Assembly: GCA_012800685.1 (NCBI GenBank) | Contig: JAAZIT010000014.1 | Span: 1 to 9,159, forward strand | Direction of reading: 5' to 3' | DNA from: Clostridiales bacterium | Lineage (GTDB): Bacteria; Bacillota; Clostridia; Oscillospirales; Ruminococcaceae | DNA length: 9,159 bases | Shown here: positions 7,848-9,159 of the stretch, piece by piece | Layout: every line of letters starts with the position of its first letter | How positions within the stretch are numbered: position 1 is the first letter of the stretch | Program-made: the position numbers and the translations under genes | The notes under the pieces: model-generated | Told to the model about the DNA's origin: nothing | What the model saw: only the letters and a program-made list of their open reading frames with translations | Database searches by the model: none

Positions 7848-8044
7848 GTAGTGTTTTACACTGTCTAAATGTGTAACTTCAAATTTTTTGAGTGAGGTAA
7901 AATGCATGGAAGCTATTATTAATTCTTCTTGTTGCTGTACTAAGGTTTTTTCTTCCTTTGAATTAACCTCAGGTTTTTTGCACTCAAAAAACAATATAAT
8001 TATAAAAAAATATGACTGCAACAGTATAATTGCAGTCATTTTCT
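7848..8044 (+). ncRNA. Structured non-coding RNA upstream of purE, candidate 6S RNA (or purE leader)
   Basis: The stretch has its own promoter and ends in a terminator-like hairpin, giving a transcript of about 195 bases, the normal size of 6S RNA. A perfect 11-base inverted repeat (7884-7894 with 7981-7991) closes a long arm. Inside it, AGGT (7895-7898) can pair with ACCT (7966-7969) and GGAAG (7908-7912) with CTTCC (7952-7956), separated by symmetric 9-base internal loops. Outside it, 7856-7864 can pair with 8021-8029 (8 of 9), leaving a large AU-rich internal loop (7865-7883 and 7992-8020) like the 6S central bubble. In B. subtilis the 6S-2 RNA gene lies next to purE, which supports the call. 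I see no purine-riboswitch, PRPP/ykkC or T-box signature, and no credible coding frame. The structure is hand-derived. Confidence 0.5.
8012..8044 (+). terminator. Rho-independent terminator or attenuator before purE
   Basis: ATGACTGCAA (8012-8021) and TTGCAGTCAT (8030-8039) form a perfect 10-base-pair stem with an 8-base loop, followed by TTTCTTT. An A-rich run precedes the stem, so it could also work in the opposite direction. It ends 6 bases before the purE ribosome binding site, leaving no room for a separate purE promoter. Transcription must therefore pass it, which suggests partial or regulated termination. Confidence 0.62.
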
Positions 8045-8063
8045 TTGTTAAGGAGGAATTTTA

Positions 8064-8558
8064 ATGAAAAAAGTAGCAGTTATAATGGGTTCTGATAGTG
8101 ATTTTCCTATTGTTAAAGAGGCTGTGAAAGAGCTTAAAAATTATGGTGTACCTTATGAGGTTCATGTAATGTCTGCACACCGTTCACCTGAGCTTGCTAG
8201 CGAGTTTGCTTCAGGTGCGAAAGATAATGGCTTTGGTGTTATTATTTGTGCTGCTGGAATGGCTGCTCACCTTGCAGGGGTTATCGCAGGGCATACAATT
8301 CTACCAGTTATTGGTATTCCAATTAAATCAACACTAGATGGCTTAGACGCACTTTTAGCCACAGTTCAAATGCCTTCTGGAGTCCCAGTTGCAACTGTTG
8401 CAGTAAATGGTGCAAGAAATGCCGCTATACTTGCTATTCAAATGCTTTCACTTTCTGATGAGGAGCTTGCTGAAAAGCTTTCAAAGGCTAAGCTTAACAT
8501 GATAGATGGTGTTAAAGCTAAAGACTTAAAAATGCAGGAATTAATTTCCGACATTTAA
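8064..8558 (+). CDS. purE: N5-carboxyaminoimidazole ribonucleotide mutase (PurE, class I type)
   Basis: PurE catalyses the carboxylation-related step of de novo purine synthesis, moving the carboxyl group of N5-CAIR to C4 to give CAIR. Its 164 residues match the family. The phosphate-binding GSDSD is at 9-13, SAHR at 37-40 with H39 in the active-site loop, and AAGMAAHLAGV at 63-73; SAHR and AAHL indicate class I (mutase) rather than the class II AIR carboxylase. One oddity is that the segment PIKSTLDGLD (86-95) seems one residue shorter than the E. coli equivalent. Class I normally works with PurK, which is not seen here. AAGGAGG lies 7 bases before the ATG. purF follows after 173 bases on the same strand and is probably in the same operon. 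Confidence 0.97.
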   Translation: MKKVAVIMGSDSDFPIVKEAVKELKNYGVPYEVHVMSAHRSPELASEFASGAKDNGFGVIICAAGMAAHLAGVIAGHTILPVIGIPIKSTLDGLDALLATVQMPSGVPVATVAVNGARNAAILAIQMLSLSDEELAEKLSKAKLNMIDGVKAKDLKMQELISDI

Positions 8559-8731
8559 GCTTTTTCCTATACATATCTAACTTAAGTAGAATGTTCCAAA
8601 GAAATTTAACAATAACAACAATATTAGCAATGTAATAAATAATAATCAGAAAACTACTTATGTTTATCTAATCTAGTGTTTAAAAACATATTGTTTATTT
8701 AATTTATAAAATTTGTACTAAGGAGTAATTT

Positions 8732-9159
8732 ATGTTTGATAGTCTTCATGAAGAATGTGGTGTGTTCGGTATTTACACCGACAAAACCAGTGATGTGGCA
8801 TCACAAGCTTATTTATCTCTTTATGCTTTACAGCATAGAGGACAAGAAAGCTGCGGTATCGTAGTAAATGATGACGGAGTTTTTAGTTATCACAAGGATT
8901 TAGGTTTAGTTAATGAGGTTTTTAATAAAGACGTTTTAACTAAATTAGGAGTGGGGAAAATTGCTATTGGACACGTGCGTTATCCTACAACTGGAAAAAG
9001 CAATCGTTCTAATGCACAACCACTTGTTGTTCGCCATATTAAAGGCTCAATGTCAATAGCTCACAACGGAAATCTAATTAACGCTAAAGAGCTTAGGGAC
9101 CAGTTTGAGCTTAACGGTGGTATTTTCCACAACACGAATGACACCGAGGTTATTTCATA
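8732..9159 (+). CDS. purF: Amidophosphoribosyltransferase PurF, N-terminal part (runs off right edge)
   Basis: PurF makes 5-phosphoribosylamine from PRPP and glutamine, the committed step of purine synthesis. The 142 codons present cover most of the N-terminal Ntn-type glutaminase domain. An eight-residue propeptide (MFDSLHEE) precedes C9, the nucleophile exposed by self-cleavage, in ECGVFGIY. LQHRGQES lies at 34-41, GHVRYPTTG near 80-88, and AHNGNL and NDTEV further on. This propeptide form is typical of B. subtilis-like PurF, which carries an Fe-S cluster bound by C-terminal cysteines that lie outside the window. AAGGAG lies 6 bases before the ATG. The 173-base gap from purE is AT-rich. It holds TAAGTAG (8583-8589) with its complement CTACTTA (8654-8660) and a small TGTTT/AAACA hairpin (8677-8688), but no clear promoter, terminator or riboswitch. 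Confidence 0.97.
   Translation, partial: MFDSLHEECGVFGIYTDKTSDVASQAYLSLYALQHRGQESCGIVVNDDGVFSYHKDLGLVNEVFNKDVLTKLGVGKIAIGHVRYPTTGKSNRSNAQPLVVRHIKGSMSIAHNGNLINAKELRDQFELNGGIFHNTNDTEVIS

Noticed and set aside
7830..8039. Minus-strand frame of 69 codons upstream of purE
   Set aside because: It starts inside the terminator-like hairpin, has no ribosome binding site, and runs antisense to the structured RNA.
7758..8063. Purine, PRPP/ykkC or T-box riboswitch before purE
   Set aside because: I looked for their conserved core motifs by eye and found none; the layout fits 6S RNA or a plain attenuator better.
8705..8710. TATAAA as a -10 element for purF
   Set aside because: No -35 at 16-18 bases, and the resulting start would fall almost on the purF ribosome binding site.

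Overview
The window is AT-rich and looks like chromosomal core DNA from an anaerobic, endospore-forming low-GC Firmicute (class Clostridia, possibly Oscillospirales-like; this placement is inference). The main clues are a full-length SpoIIE, an oxygen-sensitive pyruvate formate-lyase with its activase, strong AAGGAG-type ribosome binding sites, and AT-rich intergenic regions. I see no phage, transposon, CRISPR, tRNA or rRNA.

Minus-strand block (1-4336): the first 253 codons of glgB (glycogen branching enzyme) run off the left edge. Upstream of it is a 311-base gap with a good sigma-A-like promoter and three copies of a near-palindromic 10-mer. Next come spoIIE (sporulation phosphatase and membrane protein) and rsmA (16S rRNA dimethyltransferase). 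spoIIE seems to have its own promoter in the 94 bases after rsmA, with a one-mismatch Spo0A box 21 bases from a -10 element.

Plus-strand block (4537-9159): pflB and pflA form a tight operon (12-base gap), followed 32 bases later by a small unrecognised gene of 76 residues. A roughly 300-base non-coding stretch follows, and then purE and the first 142 codons of purF. rsmA and pflB diverge from a 200-base promoter region.

The most interesting part is 7813-8044. It has a near-consensus promoter, about 165 bases that can fold into a long interrupted hairpin, and a strong hairpin with a T-rich tail ending just before the purE ribosome binding site. Size, architecture and position upstream of purE suggest a 6S RNA, as with the purE-linked 6S-2 RNA of Bacillus subtilis. 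An attenuating purE leader is the main alternative.

Functionally the window combines reserve polysaccharide synthesis, sporulation, ribosome maturation, fermentative pyruvate cleavage to acetyl-CoA and formate, and de novo purine synthesis. Formate can feed the one-carbon pool that purine synthesis uses, but the adjacency alone does not prove a link.
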